Assembly: GCA_016293535.1 (NCBI GenBank)
Contig: JAEDEB010000003.1
Span: 1 to 64,000 of the forward strand
DNA length: 64,000 nt
Reading direction: 5' to 3'
DNA from: Bacteroidales bacterium
GTDB taxonomy: Bacteria; Bacteroidota; Bacteroidia; Bacteroidales; UBA932
Shown: piece by piece, positions 27,304 through 35,619 of the stretch
How positions within the stretch are numbered: the stretch's first letter is position 1
How the letters are laid out: the number at the start of each line of letters is the position of its first letter
The notes under the pieces: generated by a model
Databases searched by the model: none
What the model was told of the DNA's origin: nothing
What the model saw: only the letters and a program-made list of their open reading frames with translations
Position numbers and translations under genes: made by a program

Positions 27304-27330
27304 CAGATTGTTCTTGAATTATGAGTTTCC

Positions 27331-27660
27331 TCAGGGCAGATCAGGAGAGAAGTCCTCGTCGTTACCGACGGACGGCTCTCCCATCAGACGCTCCATCTTC
27401 ATCACCATCGCCCGGTCGAACCACTTTCCGTTCAGTTCTCTCGAGCAGTAAAGGAAATAGACATGGATGATCTCCCCTATGTTTAAGCCTTCGAGAAGGC
27501 GGACTTTCTCCTCGCCAAAGCAGATAAAGCGGGCCTTCCTTGTGTACGAGCCGTCGTGGTATTCGATAATGAAATCCCTGGACACCCACTGGCCCTTACT
27601 TCCCGTTCCGGACATCATGGGAAGGACTTTAATCAGCTTCCCAGTAAGCACATTGTACAT
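27331..27660 (-). CDS. DUF3127 OB-fold protein
   Basis: This protein has 109 residues and matches the DUF3127 pattern: GKLIKVLPMMSGTGSKGQWV, RDFIIEYHDG, LNIGEIIHVYFLYCSRELNG and KWFDRAMVMKME. These are small OB-fold proteins thought to bind single-stranded DNA. It ends in the acidic tip GNDEDFSPDLP, like the SSB tails of this element. It sits between topB and the coupling protein. Confidence 0.75.
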   Translation of the reverse strand: MYNVLTGKLIKVLPMMSGTGSKGQWVSRDFIIEYHDGSYTRKARFICFGEEKVRLLEGLNIGEIIHVYFLYCSRELNGKWFDRAMVMKMERLMGEPSVGNDEDFSPDLP

Positions 27661-27694
27661 TTTACTTTTTTACTTATTAAGTTATTAAACAACG

Positions 27695-29932
27695 CTACGC
27701 TCTCTTTTTCGGCGGGTCCATTGGGACATTGAGGTCGGCGAATATCTGCACGATATCCTGCTTGATCTTCTCGTAGTTCTTCTTCAGGACGCGGTCCACC
27801 TCTTCCTGTTCTCTCTCTGCGATAATCTTCTCGAGCTTTGCCTGCTTGAGTGACTTATCGGCGCAGATTCTCCTGTACTCGGTTTCCACCGCCTCCTCAA
27901 GACGGGTAAAGCGGCGGACATTATATGTCTCGTCCATAGCCTTGCGTGCCTGGTCTTCCCTGATGATTTCGTTATTGATAGCCATCTTCAGGTTCCTCTC
28001 CGGAGCGTCCTTGTCAACGACATTGCCGGAGGCATCCAGTCCCAACACCTCGCCGCGGACGGCCATATCGCCGAAGGATGTGGTATTGATTCGTGGAATC
28101 TTCTTCCAGTTGCTTTTGAGTTCGTTCCATGCCTGCATGTCCACCTGTATGGCACCGCAGAAGAGTTTCCTCTCAATTATCTGGTTATTGGAGTCTGCGA
28201 CCTTCCCGAAGAAGGTTCCTGGAGAGAGTTGTTCGATTTGACTCTGCGGCAGTATCTCCTGCTTATGATAAGAGGTGTTCACGGTGTCGTTCTCGCCACC
28301 CGTGGTGCGGCTCTGCTGCATGCGGAACTCACGGCCGAAAGTCTCTGACAGTTCTTTTGCCGTGCGGCCGTTCACCTGACCGGAGAGGATATTGCCGACG
28401 GTATTGAAGATAACTTCCGCGTTCTTCTCTCCATAGTCCTGAACGATCTGGGATTTGTCCTGGGCACCAAGCACGACGCATACCTTGTTGCTTCGTGCCG
28501 TCGATATCACCTTGTCGATATCCTTGATGCGGATTGTCGGGAACTCGTCCAGCAGCAAGCCGCACGGTATCTTACCCTTGTGATTGATTTCGCGCAGGTT
28601 GCGAGAGGTGATAAGGGCATGAGTAGTGGAATAGATGGACTGTCTGTCCGGGTTGTTACCAAGAATCATTATCTTCGGTGCATCCGGATTGTTCACATCC
28701 AGTGTGAAGTCATTACCAGAGAGAACCCAATAGAGTGCCGGTGACGCGAACCTCATGAGCGGGATCTGTGCCGACGCTATCTGTCCCTGAAGCTGCTCCT
28801 GTGCGCCGCCTTTGAGAGCGTTGGCGAATGGGGTGAGCTTCACCCTTATCTCCGGGAACTTGTCCAGAAGCTCGAACACCCTCTCATACGAGCATGCCAT
28901 CAACTCTATCAAATGAGGGAAGTCGCAATAAATTCCATTTTTGTAAACTCTAAGGAAGAGTACCATACCATCGATGAGCACCTTTGCGGACATCGAGAAG
29001 AAGTCTTCTTTCTCAACACTGTCAGGATTGATGTTTCGCATTATGATATCCGCGATTTCCGTCGTATCCGCCGGATCGTTGATATACATCGGGTGGATAG
29101 GATTGCATCGCATCGAGTAACGCGGATCGTCGAAGTTGATGACGCAGAACTGCGGAATAGGATGCCCCTTGGAGTCTTTCATTCCCTTATGCCAGACTGC
29201 GCCTTTCTTGGCCATGTCCGGATAGTATTTGAGGTAGTAGTTATATGCCACTTCCGCGAGGTCCGGCATCTTAAAGTCATAGACGACAAGGGAAAAGTGT
29301 TTCCTTATCATCTGTTCGATGAAGCCGTGATAAAGGGAGAAGGACTTACCCGAGCCCGGTGTGCCGAGAATCAGTGTGCCACGTTGCGGCTGGATGACAT
29401 TCACCCAGCCGTGATGGTTACGATGTTTCCAACGGTATATGGTTGGGAAATTGACGGACATATCGTTCGGTATCAGTTTCTCGCATTGTTGGAATGTCTC
29501 GAACATATCATTGTCAATATCCCGAAAAGTGGAAAATTTCCTCACGAGCATCGAAAGGAAGAAACAGACGAGCGAGTATCCAAAGAGTGTTGTCACGACA
29601 TACAGCCCTGGCCGTATCAAAGGCATGAAGTAGAGTACACATCCAACGACCAACCAGGCTATGATTGTCCCCCACCCCATATCAACTCTGCTACCGGACC
29701 GAGAAAAGAAGGTAAAGAAGACCAGCGCCAACGCCCACCACTTGAGAGTGTACGGCGATTTCATGAATGATGCTTGCGCGAAAGCCTCTGAGATTTGCCC
29801 TATGGCCGACGAGGCGATATGCTGCCTTATCAGCCATTCGACGCCAAAGTAATAGGCGTTCATAAGTATCAGTATCGTGGCGAAGATGAACGCCATGCGA
29901 TATACCTGGTCCTTCTCCTTCTTACTGTCCAT
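27695..29932 (-). CDS. VirD4/TraG-type coupling protein
   Basis: This type IV coupling protein has 745 residues. Three to four membrane helices (about 10-130) precede a RecA-like ATPase with Walker A LGTPGSGKSFSLY (about residues 189-201) and Walker B CGLLLDEFPTI. GAQDKSQI and a TraM-recognition-like region follow. It links the relaxase-bound strand to the transfer channel. In CTnDOT-like elements this gene is called mobC. It is next to the relaxase genes, as usual. Confidence 0.92.
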   Translation of the reverse strand: MDSKKEKDQVYRMAFIFATILILMNAYYFGVEWLIRQHIASSAIGQISEAFAQASFMKSPYTLKWWALALVFFTFFSRSGSRVDMGWGTIIAWLVVGCVLYFMPLIRPGLYVVTTLFGYSLVCFFLSMLVRKFSTFRDIDNDMFETFQQCEKLIPNDMSVNFPTIYRWKHRNHHGWVNVIQPQRGTLILGTPGSGKSFSLYHGFIEQMIRKHFSLVVYDFKMPDLAEVAYNYYLKYYPDMAKKGAVWHKGMKDSKGHPIPQFCVINFDDPRYSMRCNPIHPMYINDPADTTEIADIIMRNINPDSVEKEDFFSMSAKVLIDGMVLFLRVYKNGIYCDFPHLIELMACSYERVFELLDKFPEIRVKLTPFANALKGGAQEQLQGQIASAQIPLMRFASPALYWVLSGNDFTLDVNNPDAPKIMILGNNPDRQSIYSTTHALITSRNLREINHKGKIPCGLLLDEFPTIRIKDIDKVISTARSNKVCVVLGAQDKSQIVQDYGEKNAEVIFNTVGNILSGQVNGRTAKELSETFGREFRMQQSRTTGGENDTVNTSYHKQEILPQSQIEQLSPGTFFGKVADSNNQIIERKLFCGAIQVDMQAWNELKSNWKKIPRINTTSFGDMAVRGEVLGLDASGNVVDKDAPERNLKMAINNEIIREDQARKAMDETYNVRRFTRLEEAVETEYRRICADKSLKQAKLEKIIAEREQEEVDRVLKKNYEKIKQDIVQIFADLNVPMDPPKKRA

Positions 29933-29944
29933 CTGTCGAAGAGC

Positions 29945-30394
29945 TTATTTGAACATTATCACAAGCTGATGAGCCGATTCCCCATCGGAGCATTCCCCAT
30001 GCAGGGAGTAGGTCCGACTGGCAATCATCCTACCCTCGGCATCAAGGACAACGCCGTTGAAAGGATAATGACCGTCATCGTTCATCTCCTCAAGGATACT
30101 CACCCGACACCCTTCCAGGTCCATGACCGTCCTTGGCAAATCGCTGGTCTTCATCGCGCCAAATGTGCTTGGCAAGAAAGGCTCGGCACGCATCACATTG
30201 AAGCAGCTCAGGTAAACGCATACCGGGTTCAGCCGGGAGCCGCTTCCCACAAGGTCGGCAACTACATTCTCTATCTTCACTTCCGAAGAGAGGTTTGCTT
30301 CTTTCAGCGGGTCACGGGAGTACCAATGCGACTCCCCGTTCTCATCCCTGACCAGGTACAGTGGTGATTTGGTTACAGTTGGTTCCAGTTTCAT
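29945..30394 (-). CDS. Hypothetical protein between relaxase and coupling protein
   Basis: This soluble, beta-rich protein has 149 residues and no recognised motif. It is 11 bp downstream of the relaxase and 12 bp upstream of the coupling protein, so it belongs to the mobilisation operon. Confidence 0.5.
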   Translation of the reverse strand: MKLEPTVTKSPLYLVRDENGESHWYSRDPLKEANLSSEVKIENVVADLVGSGSRLNPVCVYLSCFNVMRAEPFLPSTFGAMKTSDLPRTVMDLEGCRVSILEEMNDDGHYPFNGVVLDAEGRMIASRTYSLHGECSDGESAHQLVIMFK

Positions 30395-30405
30395 AGAAAT
30401 ATTTT

Positions 30406-31635
30406 TTATTTGTGTATCCGCACTTCCGGCGTTAATGCCTGTGCGGTCTTTGTTGTTGTCTGTTGTATTTTCTCAGGGGCTTTTTCCGTAGCCTTCCCCA
30501 CAACCCTATCCTCCAGCAGTTCCCTTTTCTCGGGAGTTACCAGGTTGCGCTGACGCAGCAGCTGTCCTTCCCGCCTGCTTGAGCGTTGCCACTCCCCCAG
30601 GGACTCCTTAGACGAAATCCTGTATGCCAGTTGTGCCGGGAGTTCATCCAGCCCGAAGGCGGCACCATGTTCTTCATCATAGAAGTCCACGCGCTCGATG
30701 GGCTGCGGGAACGCCTCTGCCCTGAGTATCCTGGTCTCATAACCCAGCTCCTGAAGGTAGCGGCGGAAATGCTCAGCCGTCGGGGTGTTGTCAAGGGCAT
30801 CGTTTATCATTATCTCTGCCCTTTTCTTTGTCATCTCATCAAGCCCCGCGCGCTTACCTTCCGCCACCCACTCTTTCATATCCTCATAGCCGCGGTATCG
30901 AAGCGTCGTCTCCATCGTGACCGGCCGCGTTGTCTTCTCTCCGTCCGGCGATACGCCCTGCAAAACCAACATCTTCCTTCCGTCTCTGCCTTGACGCACC
31001 TCGCAGGAGAGCCCTTTGGCCTGCATCACGCAGCGGAAGTGCTCCTCGCTTGTAACGCGGACCAGGCAGGCTGACTGGAAGACACGGCGCATCTGGGAAT
31101 AGGTATCCCCCAGCGTTGGATTAAACTTCAGATGCGAGTCCAGAGCCAGCATCTTCTCTTTATCCATTTCGACAGCTCCGAGGGTAAACCCATATTTCTT
31201 CTCACACCCTTTGGCAAACTCGATTATCGTTTTCGCATCGAAGCTGCGGTTGATGCTCCTGCCGTCACGGTCAACTCTGACACTCACTATATGGTAATGT
31301 TCCCGGTCGATATCGTTATGCTGATAGACGACATAAGGCTGCTCGCTGTATCCGAGCTCATCCATCAGTCGGTCGATGAAGTCAATGACACCCTTGCGGT
31401 CGATATTGTCCGCCGGTCCTGGATTCACGGCCATGTGAAAACGGAAGTCCCGTGTCTGTGTGGCGACACGGGGATTGGCCTCATAAGAGAGAAGGGTGTT
31501 GTAGATGGTCTGTGGTAGATTGTCTGGGAGGTTCCTCACATGTGCGACAGAAGCGACAAACTCGGAGACTTTCTTCTCCGAGTAATCCAGGGCTCCGGCA
31601 CAGGAGCCTCTCGCTTCAAGCATCTTCACTATCAT
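30406..31635 (-). CDS. mobB: MobB-type relaxase
   Basis: This relaxase has 409 residues. Tyrosine in ALDYSEKKVSEF near residue 18 is the likely nucleophile. The metal-binding motif lies in YQHNDIDREHYHIVSVRVD (about 104-122), the HxDxxHxH form of Bacteroidetes relaxases. The rest is helical and basic. It nicks oriT and leads the strand into the recipient. It is followed by the coupling protein and preceded by the MobA-like protein, the standard mob order. Confidence 0.9.
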   Translation of the reverse strand: MIVKMLEARGSCAGALDYSEKKVSEFVASVAHVRNLPDNLPQTIYNTLLSYEANPRVATQTRDFRFHMAVNPGPADNIDRKGVIDFIDRLMDELGYSEQPYVVYQHNDIDREHYHIVSVRVDRDGRSINRSFDAKTIIEFAKGCEKKYGFTLGAVEMDKEKMLALDSHLKFNPTLGDTYSQMRRVFQSACLVRVTSEEHFRCVMQAKGLSCEVRQGRDGRKMLVLQGVSPDGEKTTRPVTMETTLRYRGYEDMKEWVAEGKRAGLDEMTKKRAEIMINDALDNTPTAEHFRRYLQELGYETRILRAEAFPQPIERVDFYDEEHGAAFGLDELPAQLAYRISSKESLGEWQRSSRREGQLLRQRNLVTPEKRELLEDRVVGKATEKAPEKIQQTTTKTAQALTPEVRIHK

Positions 31636-31650
31636 GTCAATTCAGTGATG

Positions 31651-32397
31651 CTATATCTTATCAAGAAGCAGCACCCTCTCCTGCCAGATGGAGAACACCA
31701 CTTGGTCCTTGTCGTTTTTACGCAGACTCATCCTTCCTTCCACCTGAACGCTCTGCCCGGTGCGGAATATCGTCAGCATCTTGTCGTAACGGGAAAAGAC
31801 ATTGTAGTAGGTAACGGCTTTCGCTCCGGATGAACTCACCCGGTTGACTGCCACTACTATCTTGATGAAGGTCTCGTCACGACTCTTGAAGATTTCCGGA
31901 TCGGCGGCGAGTTTGCCTCGTATGACCGCAGTTTCCTTATCTCCTTGTTCGCCTTTCTTCCTGCCTTTATTCTTGAACTCCACGGTGTCGAACTTCTCTG
32001 TAGCGGCGTTGATGGAGGCACGTAGCTTCTGAGCCTCGGCAAGGGCGGAAAGAGCGATTCTCTTTATGCTGTCCTCGGTAATCATCCTGTTGCCGTCAGG
32101 GTCCAGAAGGCACATCAGTTTTTCAAGATTGGAGTTCATCGCATTAAGTGCGGTAACAGCCTTCGGAGCGTCGGAAACGAGGGCGGTAAGAGCCGATGAA
32201 GCGGCCCTTTTTACATCGTATTCCGATACAGGAGACTGCTCCGGGCGGAACATCATACGACGCGCAGCTTGGGCCATTGTAACGCCCCATTGTTCCGCTT
32301 TCTTCTCGATCTTCGCGCGTTCTTGGGCATCGAGCCGGATGTTCAGTCCTTCGGTTTTCCGGATATCCCGGGTTGATAGTGTGCCGTCCTTTCTCAT
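31651..32397 (-). CDS. mobA: MobA-like relaxosome protein fused to an SSB-like domain
   Basis: This protein has 248 residues. Residues 10-150 look like a MobA/MobC relaxosome accessory protein: LNIRLDAQERAKIEKKAEQW, an RHH-type start, then VTMAQAARRMMF and helices. Residues about 155-248 look like an SSB OB fold (VIRGKLAADPEIF, YYNVFSRYDKML, GQSVQVEGRMSLR). I do not know this fusion from described MobA proteins. It would tie oriT recognition to binding of the exposed strand. Its promoter and a palindrome lie upstream. Confidence 0.75.
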   Translation of the reverse strand: MRKDGTLSTRDIRKTEGLNIRLDAQERAKIEKKAEQWGVTMAQAARRMMFRPEQSPVSEYDVKRAASSALTALVSDAPKAVTALNAMNSNLEKLMCLLDPDGNRMITEDSIKRIALSALAEAQKLRASINAATEKFDTVEFKNKGRKKGEQGDKETAVIRGKLAADPEIFKSRDETFIKIVVAVNRVSSSGAKAVTYYNVFSRYDKMLTIFRTGQSVQVEGRMSLRKNDKDQVVFSIWQERVLLLDKI

Positions 32398-32469
32398 AGA
32401 ACAAACATATTTTAATAATGATGCGGGAAAAGAGGAATGGAGGCGGTTCGGAGCGGGATTCGGTCGGTA

Positions 32470-32484
32470 GTTTGTGACACAAAC
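32470..32484. promoter_or_regulatory. Palindromic operator of mobA
   Basis: GTTTGTG-A-CACAAAC is a perfect 7-bp inverted repeat around one base. It overlaps the -7 box of the mobA promoter, so repression by a mob protein is likely. It could equally be an oriT recognition repeat. Confidence 0.5.
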
Positions 32485-32509
32485 TTATATCTTGCTCAAA
32501 AATTCACAA
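32480..32509 (-). promoter_or_regulatory. mobA promoter
   Basis: Read on the minus strand, TTGT (32506-32509) is followed after 18 bp by TAAGTTTG (32480-32487), an exact TAnnTTTG box. It would drive the mobA-mobB-coupling protein run. Confidence 0.6.
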
Positions 32510-32655
32510 GAGGGAAAATCCGTAACACAATGAGTCACGCCCCATCCAATGTTCCAACACGGCAACAAATATAAACTTTTTTCTAAATAGTAAAATTATT
32601 TACACGAAAAATAAATATCATATTTTTGGAGTAAAAGTTATATCTTTGGTGCCAC

Positions 32656-32754
32656 ATGGATAAAGTGGGTAAAGTGGAGAATATGGATAAAGTGGAGAAG
32701 TTTATCTATTTGGATAACATGGATAAATTGGATAAATTGGATAAATGGAACTGA
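32656..32754 (+). repeat. GGATAAA repeats, readable as a 32-codon MDK leader
   Basis: Seven copies of GGATAAA or GGGTAAA or GGATAAC occur, the last four at 9-bp spacing. They also read as an uninterrupted peptide starting MDKVGKVENMDKVEK and ending DKLDKLDKWN, with TGA overlapping the start of the next gene (32745). The region may act as DNA iterons, as a translated leader, or both. The TATCTTTG box 8 bp upstream would place transcription almost at the first ATG. Confidence 0.55.
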
Positions 32755-33098
32755 ATGTAGAAGAATTTCTCAAGGAACAGGAAAGAAAGCGTCTTGAGGA
32801 GCTTTCTTCAACGGAGGAAAGCGCAGCGGGCCGGAGCCGCGAAATGCCGGCGGACGAGGAAACCGCTTCCACAGGAAAGAAGCGTGTTCCGAGATCCGCA
32901 AGGCAGAGAGCGGCGGTGCGTTTCGTGAACCTGAAGATACCCGAGACCGTAGCTTCAAGGCTTCAGCTCTTGCAGGTGTATCTTCGGGAAGAAACCCTCG
33001 AAAGGCAATCGCTCGGAGCAATCATCGACCGCTTGATCACGGAAGGAGTACAGGCGGCATACGGGGAGAAGATAGCAAGGAAAGTGCAAAAGAAATGA
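32745..33098 (+). CDS. RHH/DUF3408-like DNA-binding protein
   Basis: This protein has 117 residues. The N-terminal half is charged and disordered. The C-terminal half (VRFVNLKIPETVASRLQLLQ then a long helix) has the ribbon-helix-helix look of plasmid partition or relaxosome regulators. It overlaps the repeat leader, faces away from mobA, and is the only plus-strand gene near oriT. It may bind the repeats in front of it. That is an inference. Confidence 0.55.
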   Translation: MELNVEEFLKEQERKRLEELSSTEESAAGRSREMPADEETASTGKKRVPRSARQRAAVRFVNLKIPETVASRLQLLQVYLREETLERQSLGAIIDRLITEGVQAAYGEKIARKVQKK

Positions 33099-33112
33099 AT
33101 CCCTGTCAACAC

Positions 33113-33145
33113 AAAAAAGGGAACGGCCGTTGGCTGTTCCCTTTT
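33113..33145. terminator. Bidirectional terminator
   Basis: A 14-bp stem with one mismatch (GGGAACGGCC region) lies between A6 and T4 tracts. It ends both the 32745 gene and the minus-strand gene at 33145. Confidence 0.85.
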
Positions 33146-33507
33146 CAGTTCCTGGACGCGACATAGATTTCGCATTTCTCGAAGTAAATGAGACTCCTCC
33201 AGTGCTGGGCGAAAGGATTCCGCGAAATGATGGAAGCCTTTCCCTGTGCGGGGAGCGAGTCCCACCAGCGGTTCATCTTTTTCAGGAAATCGCGTCTATG
33301 CACAAGTCCCGCCTTGGAGTTGCACTCAAGGCAGCGGTTTTTGTGCGGAGCCGCGAAATCAATCGAATCCTCATCGAGGAAGCGGTCGTTCACGCCGACA
33401 TAGGCGAGTGTCTGCACATCGGGAGAACCGCATTGGGAGCAGACAAGGATATCGTCCTCGTCACAATGGAGAAGTGAATCTCCATTGTATTTTCTTTGCT
33501 TTGGCAT
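33145..33507 (-). CDS. Hypothetical protein with zinc-ribbon cysteines
   Basis: This protein has 120 residues with two Cys pairs, CSQCGSPDV and CLECNSKAG, placed like a zinc ribbon. It is the minus-strand gene nearest the candidate oriT, so it would enter the recipient first. It lies 3 bp downstream of the next gene. Function is unknown. Confidence 0.5.
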   Translation of the reverse strand: MPKQRKYNGDSLLHCDEDDILVCSQCGSPDVQTLAYVGVNDRFLDEDSIDFAAPHKNRCLECNSKAGLVHRRDFLKKMNRWWDSLPAQGKASIISRNPFAQHWRSLIYFEKCEIYVASRN

Positions 33508-33510
33508 AAC

Positions 33511-33759
33511 TTAATAGTTTTCAAGGATGTTTTTCTTCAGCCAATCCCTGCAAGAAGGGGCGCAGCGGTCAGAGTCGACAAAGGCAAGTGCCTCTTCACG
33601 GGAGAGCACCTTGAAAGTATTGGAGTAATGCCCGCCGGACCAGTTGGCGTTCATATGTCCGATGTACGCCCTGGCATCCGAAGGGTCCATCCAACGGTGC
33701 TCAATTTCAGGGTACATATCCATATAGCCCTGAAAGGAGAATCTAACGAGTCTTTTCAT
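33511..33759 (-). CDS. Hypothetical small protein
   Basis: This soluble protein has 82 residues and two late cysteines (RCAPSC). It is preceded immediately by a leader hairpin of the leading-region family (33759-33810), and the terminator at 33838-33871 lies upstream of that. No family is recognised. Confidence 0.5.
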   Translation of the reverse strand: MKRLVRFSFQGYMDMYPEIEHRWMDPSDARAYIGHMNANWSGGHYSNTFKVLSREEALAFVDSDRCAPSCRDWLKKNILENY

Positions 33760-33810
33760 TGTTTCCGATGAATTGTGTCATAGCGCCCTCACCAATTCAT
33801 CTGGGAACAA
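33759..33810 (-). promoter_or_regulatory. Leader hairpin of gene 33511
   Basis: GATGAATTG (33767-33775) pairs with 33793-33801, with an outer TTGTT/AACAA pair. The loop has 17 nt and contains TATGACA before the 3' strand. It is the member closest to the start codon. Confidence 0.5.
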
Positions 33811-33837
33811 TGTCAAAGGATGGCGTGAGGAAACGAA

Positions 33838-33871
33838 AAAAGGCACCTGCGTCATCTCGACGAAGGTGCCT
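33838..33871 (-). terminator. Minus-strand terminator
   Basis: An 8-bp perfect stem (AGGCACCT/AGGTGCCT) and a 4-bp inner stem are followed on the minus strand by six T. Confidence 0.8.
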
Positions 33872-34008
33872 CAGCAAGTAATTATCTTTGTTGCTCACGC
33901 GAACCTCTCGGCTGGCTTCCCGGTGGCGCGGAGTAGCGATACGGAAATGTACCGGCATTGACCTCTGCGAGCAAGAAACAGATATGAAAGATTCCACCTG
34001 GAAAAGCC

Positions 34009-34060
34009 CGTCTTTTTGAAGTCGGGGCTCATTGAGCCTTACCCCGACTGCCAAAAGACG
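34009..34060 (-). promoter_or_regulatory. Leader hairpin without a gene
   Basis: AGTCGGGG pairs perfectly with CCCCGACT, extended by CGTCTTTT/AAAAGACG. The 14-nt loop reads TAAGGCTCAATGAG on the minus strand and ends in TGAG like other members. Confidence 0.6.
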
Positions 34061-34085
34061 GCTTGTCATAGGTATGCAAAGAAAA

Positions 34086-34121
34086 AATCCACCTCCCTAT
34101 TTGTCGTAGAGAAGTGGATTC
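34086..34121 (-). terminator. Minus-strand terminator
   Basis: A 12-bp stem with two G:T pairs is followed by T6 on the minus strand. It lies 4 bp beyond the stop of the 34126 gene. Confidence 0.8.
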
Positions 34122-34125
34122 CCAA

Positions 34126-34425
34126 TCAGTTCAAAGAAAGTTCGTAATCAGGCAGCGCATCGATTCGATTTACAACGAACTCACGGCCGACATATCGGGT
34201 GCCGTCCTTGCGAATGAAATCTACCTTCTTGAAATAGCCGTGTGCTGTCGCATACGCGCCATCTCTAATTGTGTCGATGTTCAGAACGGTATTGCTCCAT
34301 GCAGAAGAGGCCACGGAGATGCCGGACAGTTCAGAGGTTATGGCGAAGTTCTTGACGAACTGCTCACCTCTGCGTCGACAGTGAACATTGTTCACTATCC
34401 CCTTGATTATAGAATTAGCTGCCAT
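34126..34425 (-). CDS. Hypothetical protein
   Basis: This protein has 99 residues from MAANSIIKGIVNNV. An upstream in-frame extension falls inside the leader hairpin and is unlikely to be translated. It is beta-rich, with YFKKVDFIRKDGTRYVGREF. It lies downstream of the ardC operon and has its own leader and terminator. No function is recognised. Confidence 0.5.
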   Translation of the reverse strand: MAANSIIKGIVNNVHCRRRGEQFVKNFAITSELSGISVASSAWSNTVLNIDTIRDGAYATAHGYFKKVDFIRKDGTRYVGREFVVNRIDALPDYELSLN

Positions 34426-34445
34426 CTTGAAAAAATTTAGGTGGC

Positions 34446-34509
34446 GTCCTCCCGTCCGGGATTTCCGCCCTTTTAGAGGTGTGGGGCGGAAGGACAGACG
34501 GGAGGAGAC
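34446..34509 (-). promoter_or_regulatory. Leader hairpin of gene 34126
   Basis: The outer stem pairs GTCCTCCCGTC with GACGGGAGGAG. The inner stem TTCCGCCC/GGGCGGAA holds a 13-nt loop (CACACCTCTAAAA on the minus strand). Its loop does not show the TGWR ending. Confidence 0.6.
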
Positions 34510-34514
34510 TCCAC

Positions 34515-35363
34515 TCAAGCTGCAGATGCGCCGAGGATATACCTGGCGGCTTTCTCCGCTCTGCCCGATGCGGTGACGATGAGCGTCGGATCGTCCGCAA
34601 GCTTTCTCTTCCAGTAGGCGATATAACTCGCCTGTTCTTCCAGGAGGGACGGCGAGTCTATGTGCAGGTGGGAGCAGAGCATCGCGGAGCCAATCTCGGC
34701 CACGAGCTCCTCTCTGGAGTAATCACGGGAGCCGACCGGCTCGTCAATCTTTCGGTTGAGTCTCGAAGAGGCGCCGGTAGAGTGAATCAGCTCGTGGAAG
34801 ACGGTCGCGTAGTAGCCCTGCGAGGAGGCGAACTGCGTCAGGATCGGGGTGTGGACGGTATCGGTGTGCTTGTCATATGACGGCTTTGCTCCAAGTGCCG
34901 GCTTGAATCCGACGCCTGTGCGAGCTATGTAATTTACAAGGACATCCTCGCAGTCATCATCTGCTTCAACGTCGTTGTTCAAGGGAGCTGCAGGTATCTT
35001 CGATGTGTCAAGCCCCTCCAGCTGGCTCACATGCCAGATGTTGTAATAGCGGAGCAGAGGGAACTTCTCCTCGGATACTTCCTCCTCGTCGGCTCCCTTG
35101 CCGGTGCGTTTGTCGATGAGTTTGAAGAAGACTACGCGGCTTGCGCGTTCGCCTTCTCTGATGCGTGCTCCCATCTCCTTGATCTGATTAAAGGAGAGGT
35201 AAGCTCCCGGAGCGGGGAGCAGGAGCTGGTTAAGGAAAGAATACGGCTTTCCTGAAATGAGGTTGAAAGCAGTTTCCTCGCTGCGCCAAGGCTTGTGCCA
35301 AGGGATAACGCCCTCGTCAAGCTTCTTTATGATTTGTTCAGTTACAATCTCGTAGGTGGTCAT
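34515..35363 (-). CDS. ardC: ArdC-like antirestriction protein
   Basis: This protein has 282 residues. The N-terminal ArdC/DUF1738 domain opens EIVTEQIIKKLDEGVIPWHKPW and continues GKPYSFLNQLLL. The C-terminal metallopeptidase-like domain has HELIH in ATVFHELIHSTGA and a downstream EELVAEIGSAML. ArdC proteins bind incoming single-stranded DNA and protect it from restriction. Its place beside the candidate oriT and on the minus strand fits early expression in the recipient. It is the third gene after the two membrane genes at 35376 and 35620. Confidence 0.88.
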   Translation of the reverse strand: MTTYEIVTEQIIKKLDEGVIPWHKPWRSEETAFNLISGKPYSFLNQLLLPAPGAYLSFNQIKEMGARIREGERASRVVFFKLIDKRTGKGADEEEVSEEKFPLLRYYNIWHVSQLEGLDTSKIPAAPLNNDVEADDDCEDVLVNYIARTGVGFKPALGAKPSYDKHTDTVHTPILTQFASSQGYYATVFHELIHSTGASSRLNRKIDEPVGSRDYSREELVAEIGSAMLCSHLHIDSPSLLEEQASYIAYWKRKLADDPTLIVTASGRAEKAARYILGASAA

Positions 35364-35375
35364 AGTGGTATTTTT

Positions 35376-35615
35376 TTAAGAATTATGGTCTTTTTTGTCC
35401 TTGTCCTTGCTGTCTTTTGAAAAGACGAAGCAGTAGATTGTGTAGAAAACACAGAAGGAGAGGATGAATGAAAGGAAGTAGGTAAGGACCTTCGTGGCCA
35501 GGATGTCATTGACGATGATCAAGACGAAGATCAGTCCTACGAAGAAGAGGATGAAATGGCACACTGATGAAAGGGATACCTTTATGTGTGCTATTTTTAC
35601 TAATATGCCTTTCAT
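35376..35615 (-). CDS. Small membrane protein
   Basis: This protein has 79 residues, with two hydrophobic helices (VCHFILFFVGLIFVLIIVN and YFLSFILSFCVFYTIYCFVF) and a charged lysine/aspartate tail (KDSKDKDKKDHNS). It sits between a second membrane gene and ardC in one operon. Function is unknown. Confidence 0.5.
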   Translation of the reverse strand: MKGILVKIAHIKVSLSSVCHFILFFVGLIFVLIIVNDILATKVLTYFLSFILSFCVFYTIYCFVFSKDSKDKDKKDHNS

Positions 35616-35619
35616 ACGC

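Larger units (their letters stand above)
32398..32655. other. Divergent intergenic region, candidate oriT location
   Basis: This non-coding stretch lies between mobA (minus) and the 32745 gene (plus). It contains the mobA promoter, a 15-bp palindrome and an A+T-rich right half with TATCTTTG at 32641-32648. Relaxase genes normally lie beside oriT, and leading-region genes begin on the far side, so oriT probably lies here. I could not identify a nic sequence. Confidence 0.4.
33838..34085 (-). ncRNA. Candidate non-coding RNA or orphan leader unit
   Basis: The segment lies between two minus-strand terminators (34086-34121 and 33838-33871), so it must be a separate transcript if transcribed. It contains one large leader-type hairpin (34009-34060). 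The only ORF, 53 codons from MPVHFRIATPRH, reads through the terminator stem and looks unlikely. It may be a stand-alone RNA or the remains of a unit that lost its gene. Confidence 0.45.

Noticed and set aside
33797..34069. 90-codon minus-strand frame
   Set aside because: It runs through a large leader hairpin and a terminator stem, so translation of this stretch is unlikely.
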